Made by a program: the position numbers and the translations under genes. Positions 26,324 to 35,762 of a stretch of 64,000 nucleotides of DNA are shown here, piece by piece. Every line of letters begins with the position of its first letter. Position 1 is the stretch's first letter. The DNA lies in contig NZ_AOCN01000028.1 of the NCBI RefSeq assembly GCF_000350525.1, forward strand, positions 1-64,000, written 5' to 3'. This DNA is from Leucobacter salsicius M1-8 (lineage in GTDB: Bacteria > Actinomycetota > Actinomycetes > Actinomycetales > Microbacteriaceae). The notes beneath the pieces were generated by a model. It searched no databases. It was not told the origin of the DNA and saw nothing but the letters and a program-made list of their open reading frames with translations.

Positions 26324-27658
26324 GTGCACACGTCTACAGCCCTGTTCACCGATCACTACGAACTCACGATGGTCGATGCCGCCCTGCAAGCAGGCACAGC
26401 GAACCGTCAAAGCGTCTTTGAACTCTTCGCGCGCCGACTCTCGGGGGCCCGCCGTTACGGCGTCGTCGCCGGAACCGGGCGGCTGCTCGAAGCCATCGAA
26501 CGCTTTCGTTTCACCGACGCCGAGCTCACGTTTCTGAGCGACACGCAGGTTGTGCGCCCTGAGACTATCGACTGGCTCGCCAACTATAAGTTCTCGGGCG
26601 ACATCTGGGGATACCCCGAGGGCGAGGTGTTCTTCCCCGGATCCCCCGTGCTCACAGTCGAGTCGACCTTTGCCGAGGGCGTGCTCCTCGAAACGCTGGC
26701 CCTCAGCATCCTGAACTCGGACTCGGCGATCGCTACTGCCGCCTCGCGCATGGTCAACGCCGCCGCGGGCAAGCCGCTCGCCGAGATGGGATCGCGCCGC
26801 ACGGGCGAGCACGCAGCGGTCACCGCCGCGCGTGCCGCGTACATTGCCGGCTTCAACGCGACTTCAAACCTTGAGGCGGGGCGCAGCTACGGTGTGCCCA
26901 CCATGGGCACCGCTGCACACGCGTTCACGCTGCTGCACGACTCCGAGCGCGACGCCTTTGCGGCGCAGGTCGCAGCCCTCGGCGTCGACACGACCCTGCT
27001 CGTCGACACCTACAACATCGAGCGCGGCGTGCGCAACGCCATCGATATCGCGGGCACCGACCTCGGCGCCGTGCGCATCGACTCGGGCGATCTGCCCGTC
27101 GTCGTGGCGCAGGTGCGTCGCCTGCTCGACGATCTGGGCGCCACAAACACTCGCATTACCGTCACCAACGATCTCGATGAGCACACGGTCGCCGCGCTCG
27201 CGGCCTCCCCCGTCGACAGCTTTGGCGTCGGCACCTCCGTGGTTACCGGATCCGGCACCCCCACGATGAGCATGGTCTACAAGCTCGTCGCCCGCCAGAA
27301 CGATGCGGGCGACTGGGTCTCGGTCGCGAAGAACTCGGAGGGCAAGGCCTCCGTCGGCGGTCGCAAGTCAGTGCGCCGCGCACTCGATGACTACGGTGTC
27401 GCTACCGCTGAGCTGATCGCGGTCGGAGACGGCCCCGAGGGTGCCGACGAGTTCGCCAGCACCGCCCAGTTCGCGGGCCACCAGGGCCGCAGCGTGCTCG
27501 TCCCGCTCATGCGCGCGGGTGCCGTAGTGCCCGGCAACACCGGCACGGACGGCATCGCGGCCGCGCGCGAGCGCCACCGCATCTGCGTCGCCGAGCTTCC
27601 GCCCGTCGCGATGAGTCTCACCCGCGGCGACCCCGCAATCCCCACGCAGTACCTCTGA
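26324..27658 (+). CDS. pncB: Nicotinate phosphoribosyltransferase
   Basis: PncB makes nicotinate mononucleotide from nicotinate, PRPP and ATP (Preiss-Handler NAD salvage). The 444 residues start at GTG 26324 (VHTSTALFTDHYELTM). Motifs are TDHYELTM, EMGSRRTGEHAA, TMGTAAHAFTLLHD with the phosphorylated-His region, DTYNIERGVRNAI, RIDSGDLPVV and FGVGTSVVTG. It is monocistronic and ends at a strong terminator. nadE at 60421-61269 works later in the same pathway. Confidence 0.95.
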   Translation: MHTSTALFTDHYELTMVDAALQAGTANRQSVFELFARRLSGARRYGVVAGTGRLLEAIERFRFTDAELTFLSDTQVVRPETIDWLANYKFSGDIWGYPEGEVFFPGSPVLTVESTFAEGVLLETLALSILNSDSAIATAASRMVNAAAGKPLAEMGSRRTGEHAAVTAARAAYIAGFNATSNLEAGRSYGVPTMGTAAHAFTLLHDSERDAFAAQVAALGVDTTLLVDTYNIERGVRNAIDIAGTDLGAVRIDSGDLPVVVAQVRRLLDDLGATNTRITVTNDLDEHTVAALAASPVDSFGVGTSVVTGSGTPTMSMVYKLVARQNDAGDWVSVAKNSEGKASVGGRKSVRRALDDYGVATAELIAVGDGPEGADEFASTAQFAGHQGRSVLVPLMRAGAVVPGNTGTDGIAAARERHRICVAELPPVAMSLTRGDPAIPTQYL

Positions 27659-27698
27659 ATGACGACCGGATCGCGCGGCTGAAACGAGATCCGGATCA

Positions 27699-27731
27699 AA
27701 AAGGCCCGGGTGCTGAGCACCCGGGCCTTTT
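27699..27731. terminator. Bidirectional terminator between pncB and DUF3039 gene
   Basis: A perfect 15-bp stem (27699-27713 and 27717-27731), arms AAAAGGCCCGGGTGC and complement, with a 3-nt loop. The A/T ends supply a short T tract in both directions, as suits convergent genes. Confidence 0.88.
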
Positions 27732-27738
27732 CGTTTCG

Positions 27739-28011
27739 CTACTTCTTCATGTTCTCGTAGACCTTTTTGCAGTCGGGGCATACGGGGAACTTCTCGGGGT
27801 CGCGCGAGGGCGTCCATTTCTTGCCGCACAGTGCGCGCACGGCCTTGCCGGTCATGGCCGACTGCAGGATCTTGTCCTTCGGCACGTAGTGCGAGAAGCG
27901 CTCGTGGTCGCCGTCTTCGATCTGCGCGTCCTCGAGCAGCTTCTCGAGTTCGCGGTCGAGCAGGTCAGTGCCGCCCCCGGTAGATTTGTCGTCACGCGTG
28001 AAGATACCCAT
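27739..28011 (-). CDS. DUF3039 family protein
   Basis: A 90-residue actinobacterial protein beginning MGIFTRDDKSTGGGTDLLD. It has FSHYVPKDKI, then AVRALCGKKWTPSRDP and FPVCPDCKKVYENM, whose Cys residues (C-x2-C plus one upstream) suggest zinc binding. Its function is unknown. It is monocistronic between a bidirectional terminator and the ABC exporter genes. Confidence 0.9.
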   Translation of the reverse strand: MGIFTRDDKSTGGGTDLLDRELEKLLEDAQIEDGDHERFSHYVPKDKILQSAMTGKAVRALCGKKWTPSRDPEKFPVCPDCKKVYENMKK

Positions 28012-28063
28012 AACGCAATTCTACCGCGCCTCGCTTAGTAACGCTCGCGAAGATGTTGCGGGG

Positions 28064-29635
28064 TTAGTCGAAGATCTGAGTGACCGCGATCAGCTCGGGG
28101 CCGTTGCGCTCGAACAGCTTGCCGCCCACGAAGATGCCGAGCAGCAGCACGAGAAGCCCGTAGCCGACACCAAAGGCGAGCGCCCACATGTTCTGCAGGA
28201 ACGACACGTCGATCACCGCGACGATCGCGAACCACACGGGCGGCACCGCTACGACGAGCGACACAATCATTGAGAGCGTCTGGGCCAGCCCCGAGCCGGA
28301 GCCCGACCACTGCGGCTGCACGAACGGGCTGTCGCCGGGCCGCGTTGCCGGGTAGGGCATCGCGACGGAGAACACACTCGTAACACCGGCGGCAACGAAC
28401 AGCACGGCGAGGTTGAGCCCCAAGACGGCGGGCAGGATGCGCCATTCGCCCGCGAGCGTCACCGTGATGCTGGAGCCGATCACCGCGAGGGGCACGCCAA
28501 TCATGAGCACCGGGGCCAGGCGGCCCGCGCGGTCGGCGCTGCCGCGAATGCCGCTGGCAACGTGTTCCCAGATCGCCGTCGAGTCCATGGCGACGTCGTT
28601 GTGCTGCGACCAGGCGAGCAACAGCAGCACCACCGGCAGCGGCACGAGGGCCAGGCTGCGCATGTCGGCACCCGCGACGGCGAATGCCGCCAGCATCACG
28701 ATGGGGGCGATGGGGATCGCGAACAGCGCGACACGATACCGGGGGTCTCGCGACCAGTAGGTGAGACTGCGGGCGGCAATCACCTGGGCGGGCCGCGCCG
28801 AGAAGCGCTCGAACCAGCCCAGTCCGCGGCGCGCAATACCCGGGTCGGCGGGACGGTCGATGCGGTGCAGGGACACGCGCACGATCGGGATCCAGAGCAG
28901 CAGCAACACGATAATCGTGGCCGCGGCCACCCCCAACCGCAACAGCGCGGCATCAACATCGCCCGAAGCGGCCAGGCCGATGGCGGCGAACGGCGCCCCG
29001 AAGGGGGTCCATCCCGCGATGCGTGCGGCCTCGGCCGCGCCGGCTTCACCGGCAGAGGTGAGCGTCACCGACGCCGCGAGCACCACAAACGGGACGCACG
29101 CCACGAGCAGCACCACGCCCACGGTGCGCAGAGCGCCCGCGTAACGCACACCGGTCATGCGCTGCGACAGCGCAGCCATCACGCGCACGCAGGCAATACC
29201 CAGCAGCGCGGCAAGCGCGAGCCCGGCGATCAGCATCCAGCCCGCTCCGCTCCACTCGGCGCGAAACACGCCAAGCGCGATGAGCCAGGCGGCGAAGATC
29301 AAGAACGGCCAGCTCACCACAGTCGTAATGAACAGCCCGAAGCCGACAGATCCGGGAGTCACCGGAAACTGTGCAAGCTGAGCGGGCGACAGGTTGCGCT
29401 GGTTCGAGAAGAAGGGCACCACAAACGTTGCCGCGAGCACCACGGCACCGACCAGCACGTCGATCATCGCGCGCTGCGTGTCAGAGACCGCCAGGTACGA
29501 CGGTGCCGCGGCCGCAACGATCACCGCTGCGAAAGCCACCAAGAGACCGAGGCTCGCTCGAAATGCACGACCCACCGAACCCCGGAAGATGGCGCCAAGC
29601 AGCGCTACTCTGAGTCGGAAGAGCCGTGCAGCCAT
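28064..29635 (-). CDS. ABC-2-like exporter, membrane subunit
   Basis: 523 residues with about twelve hydrophobic segments in two halves, separated by a basic cytoplasmic stretch (ARRGLGWFERFSARPAQVIAA). No substrate-defining motif is recognised. The ATG at 29635 (MAARLFRLRVALLG) lies 31 bp inside the 3' end of the ATPase gene, so the two are co-translated. It probably forms the channel of a drug, peptide or lipid exporter; the substrate is unknown. Confidence 0.82.
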   Translation of the reverse strand: MAARLFRLRVALLGAIFRGSVGRAFRASLGLLVAFAAVIVAAAAPSYLAVSDTQRAMIDVLVGAVVLAATFVVPFFSNQRNLSPAQLAQFPVTPGSVGFGLFITTVVSWPFLIFAAWLIALGVFRAEWSGAGWMLIAGLALAALLGIACVRVMAALSQRMTGVRYAGALRTVGVVLLVACVPFVVLAASVTLTSAGEAGAAEAARIAGWTPFGAPFAAIGLAASGDVDAALLRLGVAAATIIVLLLLWIPIVRVSLHRIDRPADPGIARRGLGWFERFSARPAQVIAARSLTYWSRDPRYRVALFAIPIAPIVMLAAFAVAGADMRSLALVPLPVVLLLLAWSQHNDVAMDSTAIWEHVASGIRGSADRAGRLAPVLMIGVPLAVIGSSITVTLAGEWRILPAVLGLNLAVLFVAAGVTSVFSVAMPYPATRPGDSPFVQPQWSGSGSGLAQTLSMIVSLVVAVPPVWFAIVAVIDVSFLQNMWALAFGVGYGLLVLLLGIFVGGKLFERNGPELIAVTQIFD

Positions 29636-30597
29636 TCGAGTCCCTTTCGTGTCTCGCCGCCGCCGGTGAGCTGCACAAAGCGCTCCTCCAGGCTCTGGCC
29701 GTCGCGCACATCATCGACGGTGCCCTGCGCAATAATGCTGCCGTCTACGATGATCGAAACGTGGTCACACACGCGCTGAATCAGATCGAGGCTGTGGCTG
29801 GACATGACGACACTGCCGCCGCCCGCAACGTACTTCTCAAGAATGTCAGTCACGTTCGAGGCAGACACCGGGTCGATAGCCTCAAACGGCTCATCGAGCA
29901 CGAGCACCTCGGGGGCGTGAATCATGGAGCAGGCGAGCGCAATCTTCTTCTGCATGCCCGCTGAGTAGTCGGAGACGAGTCGGCCAAGCGCCGACTCGAG
30001 GCCGAATGCTGCAGCCAATTCGCCCGCACGCTGTGCCACCGATGCCTCGGGGACGCCGTGCAGCACACCCGAGTAGTACAAGAGCTGCGCGCCGGTGAGG
30101 CGGTCAAACAGACGCAGTCGGTCGGGCAGCGTGCCGATGAGCCGCTTGGCAGCGGGGCCATCGCGCCATACGTCAACGCTGCCCACGGTCACGCGACCGG
30201 ACGTCGGACGCAGCAATCCGCTAATCATCGACAGCGTCGTCGTCTTACCCGCACCGTTCGGGCCCACCACGCCGGTGAACGACCCGGCGTGCACGTTCAT
30301 CGTGACCTCGTTGGCCGCGACGAGCGAACCGTAGGTCTTCGTGAGCACCTCGGTGCTCAACACGACCGGGTTCTGTGCGGCGATCTTGCCACGCTCACGC
30401 GCACGCACGATCGAGGGCACGGGGACCTGGATCCGGCCGGTGCGCGGGGCACGGGCACGTTCGGCTGCCGCCTGATCCGCGGCGGGGCTTGTGGCCTGCG
30501 AGCCACCTACATCGGAGGAATCGACCGAGGGCTCAACCGACACCTCACCTCCCCCTGTCTGCGGGGCGGGCATGGCGGAAGAACTCAGTGGCGGCAC
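29605..30597 (-). CDS. ABC exporter, ATP-binding subunit
   Basis: 330 residues from GTG 30597, with TAGGTT 7 nt upstream suggesting a leaderless transcript. A disordered, Pro/Ala/Ser-rich N-terminal tail of about 75 residues precedes the ATPase domain: Walker A GPNGAGKTTTLS, signature YSAGMQKKIALACSMIHAP, Walker B VLVLDEPFEAID and switch His MSSHSLDLI. The order ATPase then permease, with a 31-bp overlap, marks one transporter. Confidence 0.88.
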   Translation of the reverse strand: MPPLSSSAMPAPQTGGGEVSVEPSVDSSDVGGSQATSPAADQAAAERARAPRTGRIQVPVPSIVRARERGKIAAQNPVVLSTEVLTKTYGSLVAANEVTMNVHAGSFTGVVGPNGAGKTTTLSMISGLLRPTSGRVTVGSVDVWRDGPAAKRLIGTLPDRLRLFDRLTGAQLLYYSGVLHGVPEASVAQRAGELAAAFGLESALGRLVSDYSAGMQKKIALACSMIHAPEVLVLDEPFEAIDPVSASNVTDILEKYVAGGGSVVMSSHSLDLIQRVCDHVSIIVDGSIIAQGTVDDVRDGQSLEERFVQLTGGGETRKGLEWLHGSSDSE

Positions 30598-30674
30598 AAG
30601 CTCTAACCTACCAAATTCAGACGCACCCGGTGCCCCGCGCGCCGACTCACACAGGGACACGGCAGAATAGAGGG

Positions 30675-31463
30675 GTGAACACCCCCGCTGCCACCCCCCG
30701 TCCGCGCTCTCGCGCCTGGTCGGCGCTGTGGCTCCTGACCAGGCGAGACCTCAAGGTGCGTTACTCCACCTCGATGCTCGGATACCTGTGGTCGATACTC
30801 GATCCACTTCTCATGAGCCTGATCTACTGGTTCATTTTCACCCAGGTCTTTTCTCGCGGAGTGGGCGAATCGCCTTACATCGTGTTTCTCCTCACTGCGA
30901 TGCTGCCCTGGATGTGGCTGAATGGTGCGGTCTCAGACTCCACGCGCGCCTTCCTGCGCGACATGAAGCTGGTGCGCTCGGTAGCACTACCGCACTGGAT
31001 CTGGGTCGGGCGCATCGTCTGCTCAAAGGGCGTCGAGTTCTTGCTGAGCTTGCCCGTGTTGGCCCTGTTTGCCATATTCTCGGGCGCTCAGGTGGGACCG
31101 GGGCTCCTCTGGTTCCCCGTCGCAACACTCATGTTGGGCGTTCTGACCCTGGGTCTGGGCCTGATCATCGCCCCGCTCGTCGTGTTCTTCCGGGATCTCG
31201 AACGAGCCGTAAAGCTGGTGCTTCGCGTGCTGTTCTACGCATCACCGATCATTTATGGCGCGGCCGATCTGCCCGAGTTTGCACAGCCGCTCGCCTGGCT
31301 GAATCCGCTGTCGGGAATCTTCTCGCTGTTTCGGGCTGGATTCTTTCCGAACCAGTTCGACCCCGCGCTCGTGCTGAGTTCGGCGGCCATCACCGTCGTC
31401 ACGCTCATCGTTGGCATCATCGTCTTCCGTCGCGCTATCGGCGGCGTTCTCAAGGAGCTCTAG
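30675..31463 (+). CDS. Polysaccharide ABC exporter permease (Wzm/TagG type)
   Basis: 262 residues from GTG 30675 with CAGAAT 6 nt upstream (leaderless). The ABC-2 permease has six membrane segments. The cytoplasmic start LLTRRDLKVRYSTSMLGYLWS and PLLMSLIYWFIFTQVF are diagnostic of O-antigen and teichoic-acid exporters, as are FFRDLERAVKLVLRVLFYASPIIY and LNPLSGIFSLFR. It is followed 1 bp later by its ATPase gene. No glycosyltransferase lies nearby. Confidence 0.9.
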   Translation: MNTPAATPRPRSRAWSALWLLTRRDLKVRYSTSMLGYLWSILDPLLMSLIYWFIFTQVFSRGVGESPYIVFLLTAMLPWMWLNGAVSDSTRAFLRDMKLVRSVALPHWIWVGRIVCSKGVEFLLSLPVLALFAIFSGAQVGPGLLWFPVATLMLGVLTLGLGLIIAPLVVFFRDLERAVKLVLRVLFYASPIIYGAADLPEFAQPLAWLNPLSGIFSLFRAGFFPNQFDPALVLSSAAITVVTLIVGIIVFRRAIGGVLKEL

Positions 31464-31464
31464 C

Positions 31465-32238
31465 GTGACCACCCCCGAAAACTCCTCGGTCGCCCCGTCG
31501 ACGACCGATCCGATCATCACCGCGGCCGGCCTCGGCGTGCGTTTTCGGCGCAACCGAGGGGCTCGGCGCAGCTTTAAGGACCTCTTCTCCGGGGGAAAGC
31601 GACGCAACCGCCCGGGCGACTTTTGGGCCCTCCGAGACGTCTCCTTTGCCGTGCAACCCGGTGAAGCGATCGGCGTCGTGGGGCGTAACGGCCAGGGCAA
31701 GTCGACCCTGCTGAAGCTCGTCGCGGGTGTCCTCTTCCCCGACGAGGGGCACGTGCGGGTCCACGGTGGCGTCGCGCCGCTGATTGAGATCACCGGAGGC
31801 TTCGTGGGCGACCTCACCGTGCGGGACAACGTGCAACTGACCGCGGGCCTCCACGGGCTCTCGAAGGCAGAGATCGCGCGCCGCTTCGACGACATCATCG
31901 ACTTCGCGGGGGCGGCCGATGTGATTGACACGCCCTTCAAACACCTATCGAGTGGCATGAAGGTGCGCGTCGCGTTCTCGCTCATCTCGCAGCTCGACGA
32001 GCCCGTGTTGCTCGTCGATGAGGTCCTCGCCGTGGGCGACAAGGCGTTTCGTGCGCGGTGCTACAAGCGCATCGAGGAGCTGCTCGCAGAGGGGAAGACA
32101 CTCTTCTTGGTCTCCCACAACGAGCGCGACCTGCGGCGGTTTTGCACCAGGGGTCTATACCTTGACTCGGGCAAGCTCCAGCTCGACGCCGCCATCGAAG
32201 AGGTGCTCACTCGGTACAACGCCGATCACCCGGCGTAA
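31465..32238 (+). CDS. Polysaccharide ABC exporter ATPase (Wzt/TagH type)
   Basis: 257 residues from GTG 31465 after AAGGAG. The ATPase has Walker A GRNGQGKSTLLKLVAGVLFPD, the glycan-exporter hallmark GGVAPLIEITGGFVGDLTVRDN, signature LSSGMKVRVAFSLISQ and Walker B VLLVDEVLAVGD. It is a short Wzt without a C-terminal glycan-binding domain, ending RYNADHPA. It pairs with the upstream permease to flip a lipid-linked glycan across the membrane. Confidence 0.9.
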   Translation: MTTPENSSVAPSTTDPIITAAGLGVRFRRNRGARRSFKDLFSGGKRRNRPGDFWALRDVSFAVQPGEAIGVVGRNGQGKSTLLKLVAGVLFPDEGHVRVHGGVAPLIEITGGFVGDLTVRDNVQLTAGLHGLSKAEIARRFDDIIDFAGAADVIDTPFKHLSSGMKVRVAFSLISQLDEPVLLVDEVLAVGDKAFRARCYKRIEELLAEGKTLFLVSHNERDLRRFCTRGLYLDSGKLQLDAAIEEVLTRYNADHPA

Positions 32239-32302
32239 CGAGGCCTGTGCAGGCTCTCAGCACGCACGCAGCGCACATCACACAGGACAAGCCACACAGC
32301 AC

Positions 32303-32348
32303 AGCGCCCGGTGTCGGACACGTTTGGACGTGTCCGACACCGGGCGCT
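32303..32348. terminator. Bidirectional terminator between wzt-like gene and pyk
   Basis: A perfect 21-bp inverted repeat (32303-32323 and 32328-32348, arms starting AGCGCCCGGTGTCGG) with a TTGG loop, between convergent genes. No T tract follows. Confidence 0.75.
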
Positions 32349-32387
32349 GGTGCGTGACTCGGCGTCTAGAAAACTAGACCACGGAGC

Positions 32388-33863
32388 CTAGGAATCGAGC
32401 GTGCGACGCCCAATCGTGTGCTTGCGCGGGCCCGCCTCGGGCAGCTGGCCCGTGGCCTCGCCGATGCGGTGAATACGCAGCGTGTTGGTCGTGCCAACCA
32501 CCCCGGGAGGGGATCCTGCGATGACGAGCACCTTGTCGCCGAGCTCGACACGACCGTGCTTGAGCAGCACCTCGTCGACCTGGATAAACATCTCGTCGGT
32601 GCTGTCAACGCGCGGCACCTCGTAGCTGCGCGCGCCCCACGTCAGCTCCATGCGGCGCCGCGTCTCAGCGTCGGGCGTGAAGCCCAAAATGGGAATCGGC
32701 TTGCGCAGACGCGACATCCGGCGGACAGTGTCGCCCGACTCGGTAAACACGCAGATGTAGCGTGCGCCGATGAACTCTGCGACTTCTGCGGCAGCGAGCG
32801 TCAGAACGCCACCCTGTGTGCGCGGCTCAACGCCGAGCGGATCGATGCGGTCCAGCGCATGTTCCTCGGTCGCCTCAATGATGCGGGCCATCGTCGCAAC
32901 AGCTTCGACCGGGTACTCGCCGACGCTGGTCTCGCCTGAGAGCATGACCGCGTCTGCCCCGTCGAGCACGGCGTTGGCGCAGTCGGAGGCTTCAGCGCGG
33001 GTCGGGCGCGGGTTCTCGATCATGGACTCGAGCACCTGCGTTGCCACGATGACGGGCTTCGCGTTGCGGCGCGCGAGCGCCACGGCCTCGGTCTGTACGA
33101 GCGGAACGCGCTCGAGCGGCAGCTCGACGCCCAGGTCACCACGCGCAACCATGATGCCGTCAAAGGCCGCAACAATCTCTTCGAGATGTTCAACAGCCTG
33201 GGGCTTCTCGATCTTGGCGATAACGGGCAGGCGTACGCCTTCCTCGTCCATGATCTCGTGCACGCGCACGATGTCAGCAGCGTCGCGCACAAACGAGAGA
33301 GCGATGTAGTCGGCGCCAAGGGCGATCGCCCAGCGCAGATCCTGCTCGTCCTTCTCCGACAGTGCGGGCACGTTGACCGCGACGCCCGGCAGATTGATGC
33401 CCTTGTTGTTCGACACCTTGCCGGGGATCTCGACGACCGTATAGACGGTGTCCTCGGTCACGCGGACCGCGCGCAGACCGACCTTGCCGTCGTCGACCAG
33501 GAGCGGGTCGCCCACGTTCACATCGCCGGGCAGCCCCTTATGGGTGGTGCCACAAATGGATGCGTCGCCGACGATGTCGCGCGTCGTGATCGCAAACTCG
33601 TCGCCGACCTCGAGGTTGTAGGGGCCACCCTCGAATTTGCCCAAACGAATCTTAGGGCCCTGGAGGTCTGCCAGCACGGCGATCGGGCGACCGACCTCCT
33701 CCTCGGCCCGCCGAATGTTGCGGTAGATGCCCTCGTGCACGTTGTAGGTGCCGTGCGACATATTGAGGCGCGCAACGTTCACGCCAGCCTGGATCAGTTC
33801 GAGCGTTCGGTCGTAACTGGAAACCGCAGGCCCCCAGGTGGCTACGATCTTGGCGTGGCGCAT
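32388..33863 (-). CDS. pyk: Pyruvate kinase
   Basis: Pyk converts phosphoenolpyruvate and ADP to pyruvate and ATP. The 491 residues start MRHAKIVATWGPAVSS. The barrel motifs are present: ARLNMSHGTYNVH, ADLQGPKIRLG, IAKIEKPQAVEHLEEI with the catalytic Lys, DGIMVARGDLGVE and ADAVMLSGETSVGEYP. The ATG at 33863 follows AAAGGGAGC and lies 11 bp after lgt. It closes the long his-trp-lgt-pyk run. A terminator separates it from the wzt-like gene. Confidence 0.96.
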   Translation of the reverse strand: MRHAKIVATWGPAVSSYDRTLELIQAGVNVARLNMSHGTYNVHEGIYRNIRRAEEEVGRPIAVLADLQGPKIRLGKFEGGPYNLEVGDEFAITTRDIVGDASICGTTHKGLPGDVNVGDPLLVDDGKVGLRAVRVTEDTVYTVVEIPGKVSNNKGINLPGVAVNVPALSEKDEQDLRWAIALGADYIALSFVRDAADIVRVHEIMDEEGVRLPVIAKIEKPQAVEHLEEIVAAFDGIMVARGDLGVELPLERVPLVQTEAVALARRNAKPVIVATQVLESMIENPRPTRAEASDCANAVLDGADAVMLSGETSVGEYPVEAVATMARIIEATEEHALDRIDPLGVEPRTQGGVLTLAAAEVAEFIGARYICVFTESGDTVRRMSRLRKPIPILGFTPDAETRRRMELTWGARSYEVPRVDSTDEMFIQVDEVLLKHGRVELGDKVLVIAGSPPGVVGTTNTLRIHRIGEATGQLPEAGPRKHTIGRRTLDS

Positions 33864-33874
33864 GTAAGCTCCCT

Positions 33875-34840
33875 TTACTTGTTGGCGGGTGTTGCCAGGT
33901 CGATGTCGCTCGCGGCTTCCGCGCGGTCCCCCGCGTGCGGAAGAATATGGAAGAACTCCTCGGAGTTGGCCGTCGCGGCGAGCGTGCCATCGGCCGGGTT
34001 GATGCGGCCGAGCAGGTATACCGAGCGCTCCAGGCCAACGTGGCGCTTGCGCTGCACGATGAACAGTGCAATGCCTACGACGATGGCAAGCAGCGCGGCG
34101 AGCACGTTGGTGCGGATGCCCAGAAAGAGCAGGCTCGGGTCAACGCGCAGCGACTCGGTGAACGCACGTCCGATGCCGTACCAGATGAGGTACATCGCGA
34201 AGAAGGTGCCCCAGCGCGGCTTGAACTTACGCTCGATCGCGAGCAGCACAACGATGCCGAGGATGTTCCACAGCGCCTCGTACAGGAATGTGGGGTGGAA
34301 CAGCGTTCCCTCGGGCAGGCCGATGGGGAAGGCCGGGTTGCTCGCAGCAATTTCGAGGCCCCAGGGCAGCGTGGTGGGGCCGCCGAAGAGTTCATGGTTG
34401 AACCAGTTCCCGAGGCGGCCGACGGCCTGAGCCAGCAGTAGACCGGGAACGAGCGCATCTGCGAACGACCAGAACCGGATCCCGGTGATGCGCGAGGCGA
34501 TCAGAACGCCTACGGCGCCGCCCAGCAGCGAACCGAAGATGGCGATGCCACCCTGCCAGAATGCAAACGCATCAAGCGGGTTTTTTCCCGGGCCAAAGTA
34601 GTCGCCCCAGTGGGTGACCACGTGGTACAGGCGTGCACCGATGATGCCGAGCACGAGCGACCAGACGAGGAAGTCGAAGACCGCCCCCTGCTCGCCGCCG
34701 CGCTTACCGAGCCTGCGCGCCGTCCATACTGCGGCCAAAATGATGCCGAGGATGATGCAGAGCGCGTAGAAGTAGATGCGCAGCGGGCCGATCTGCAGAA
34801 ACTGCATGTCCGGGCTGGGGATGCTGAGCGGGAGAATCAT
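33875..34840 (-). CDS. lgt: Prolipoprotein diacylglyceryl transferase
   Basis: Lgt transfers diacylglycerol to the lipobox Cys of prolipoproteins in the membrane. 321 residues, seven or more hydrophobic segments, signature GRLGNWFNHELFGGPT, IRIYFYALCI-type start (GPLRIYFYALCIILG) and WQGGIAIFGSLLGGAVG. The C-terminal extension after the last helix (about 45 residues) is polar, as in many actinobacteria. The ATG at 34840 is preceded by AAAGAGGAG. A 97-bp gap separates it from trpA, so it may have its own promoter. Confidence 0.95.
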   Translation of the reverse strand: MILPLSIPSPDMQFLQIGPLRIYFYALCIILGIILAAVWTARRLGKRGGEQGAVFDFLVWSLVLGIIGARLYHVVTHWGDYFGPGKNPLDAFAFWQGGIAIFGSLLGGAVGVLIASRITGIRFWSFADALVPGLLLAQAVGRLGNWFNHELFGGPTTLPWGLEIAASNPAFPIGLPEGTLFHPTFLYEALWNILGIVVLLAIERKFKPRWGTFFAMYLIWYGIGRAFTESLRVDPSLLFLGIRTNVLAALLAIVVGIALFIVQRKRHVGLERSVYLLGRINPADGTLAATANSEEFFHILPHAGDRAEAASDIDLATPANK

Positions 34841-34937
34841 TCACTCCTCTTTCACTGGCGGCAGGGCCGCCCTCATAGCACGGGCGGTAACGCCGTCCGA
34901 CTGGTCTTGCCGCAGATGCGGCGGTATGGAAATAATC

Positions 34938-35762
34938 CTAGCGCGCGGCGCGGTCAGGATCAGTGGATGCTCGATGCGTACCGCTGGCAATGTGCCGCAC
35001 AACCTCGGCGAGTGCGGGCACTCCCCCGTCGCGCAGCGCACGCACAAATGCGGTTCCGACGATCGCGCCGTCTGCGTAATCGAGCGCCGCCGACACCTGT
35101 TCGGGCGTCGAAATGCCGATGCCCACACACGCCAGCGGGGCGCCCACCTCACGCAGCCGAGCCGTCAGGGTACGCGCTGCCTGGTCGAGCTGGGCGCGCT
35201 CACCCGTGATACCCATCGTGGAAACCGTGTACACGAATCCGGTCGTCGACTCAGAGACGAGCCGCAACCGGGCGTCGCTCGAGCTCGGCGCAGCAAGGAA
35301 CACGCGGTCGAGCCCGATGCGCTTGCTCACCTCGATCCACTCGCCAGCGGCTTCGGGGGTGATGTCGGGCGTGATCAGCCCTGCTCCCCCGGCTGCTGCG
35401 AGATCGTTAGCAAACCGTTCGACGCCGTACTGCATCACCGGGTTCCAGTAGGTCATCACGAGGACGGGTACGTCGACCGCGGCGCGGACTCGGCGAATCG
35501 CTTCGAACAGCTGACCCAGCTTGAAGCCACCCGCAAGCGCGGTCTGCGTGGCTTCCTGGATCACGGCGCCATCCATCACGGGATCAGAGTACGGAACGCC
35601 AAACTCAATGACGTCGGCACCGTTCTCGGCGAGGGCGATGGCCGCCTCGACGCTCGTATCGAGGTCGGGAAACGCGACCGGCAGGTAGCCGATGAGAGCG
35701 CCCTTGCGATCGATCATCGACCGCTTGATTGCCAGGGAGACTGACGACTCTTGCGTGGTCAC
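34938..35762 (-). CDS. trpA: Tryptophan synthase alpha subunit
   Basis: TrpA cleaves indole-3-glycerol phosphate to indole and glyceraldehyde 3-phosphate. 274 residues, GTG start at 35762 overlapping the trpB stop (GTGA). The TIM-barrel motifs are [15 protein letters not shown], the catalytic Glu in [20 protein letters not shown] (with catalytic Asp), and [12 protein letters not shown] at the phosphate site. It is the partner of the trpB directly upstream. Confidence 0.96.
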   Translation of the reverse strand: MTTQESSVSLAIKRSMIDRKGALIGYLPVAFPDLDTSVEAAIALAENGADVIEFGVPYSDPVMDGAVIQEATQTALAGGFKLGQLFEAIRRVRAAVDVPVLVMTYWNPVMQYGVERFANDLAAAGGAGLITPDITPEAAGEWIEVSKRIGLDRVFLAAPSSSDARLRLVSESTTGFVYTVSTMGITGERAQLDQAARTLTARLREVGAPLACVGIGISTPEQVSAALDYADGAIVGTAFVRALRDGGVPALAEVVRHIASGTHRASTDPDRAAR

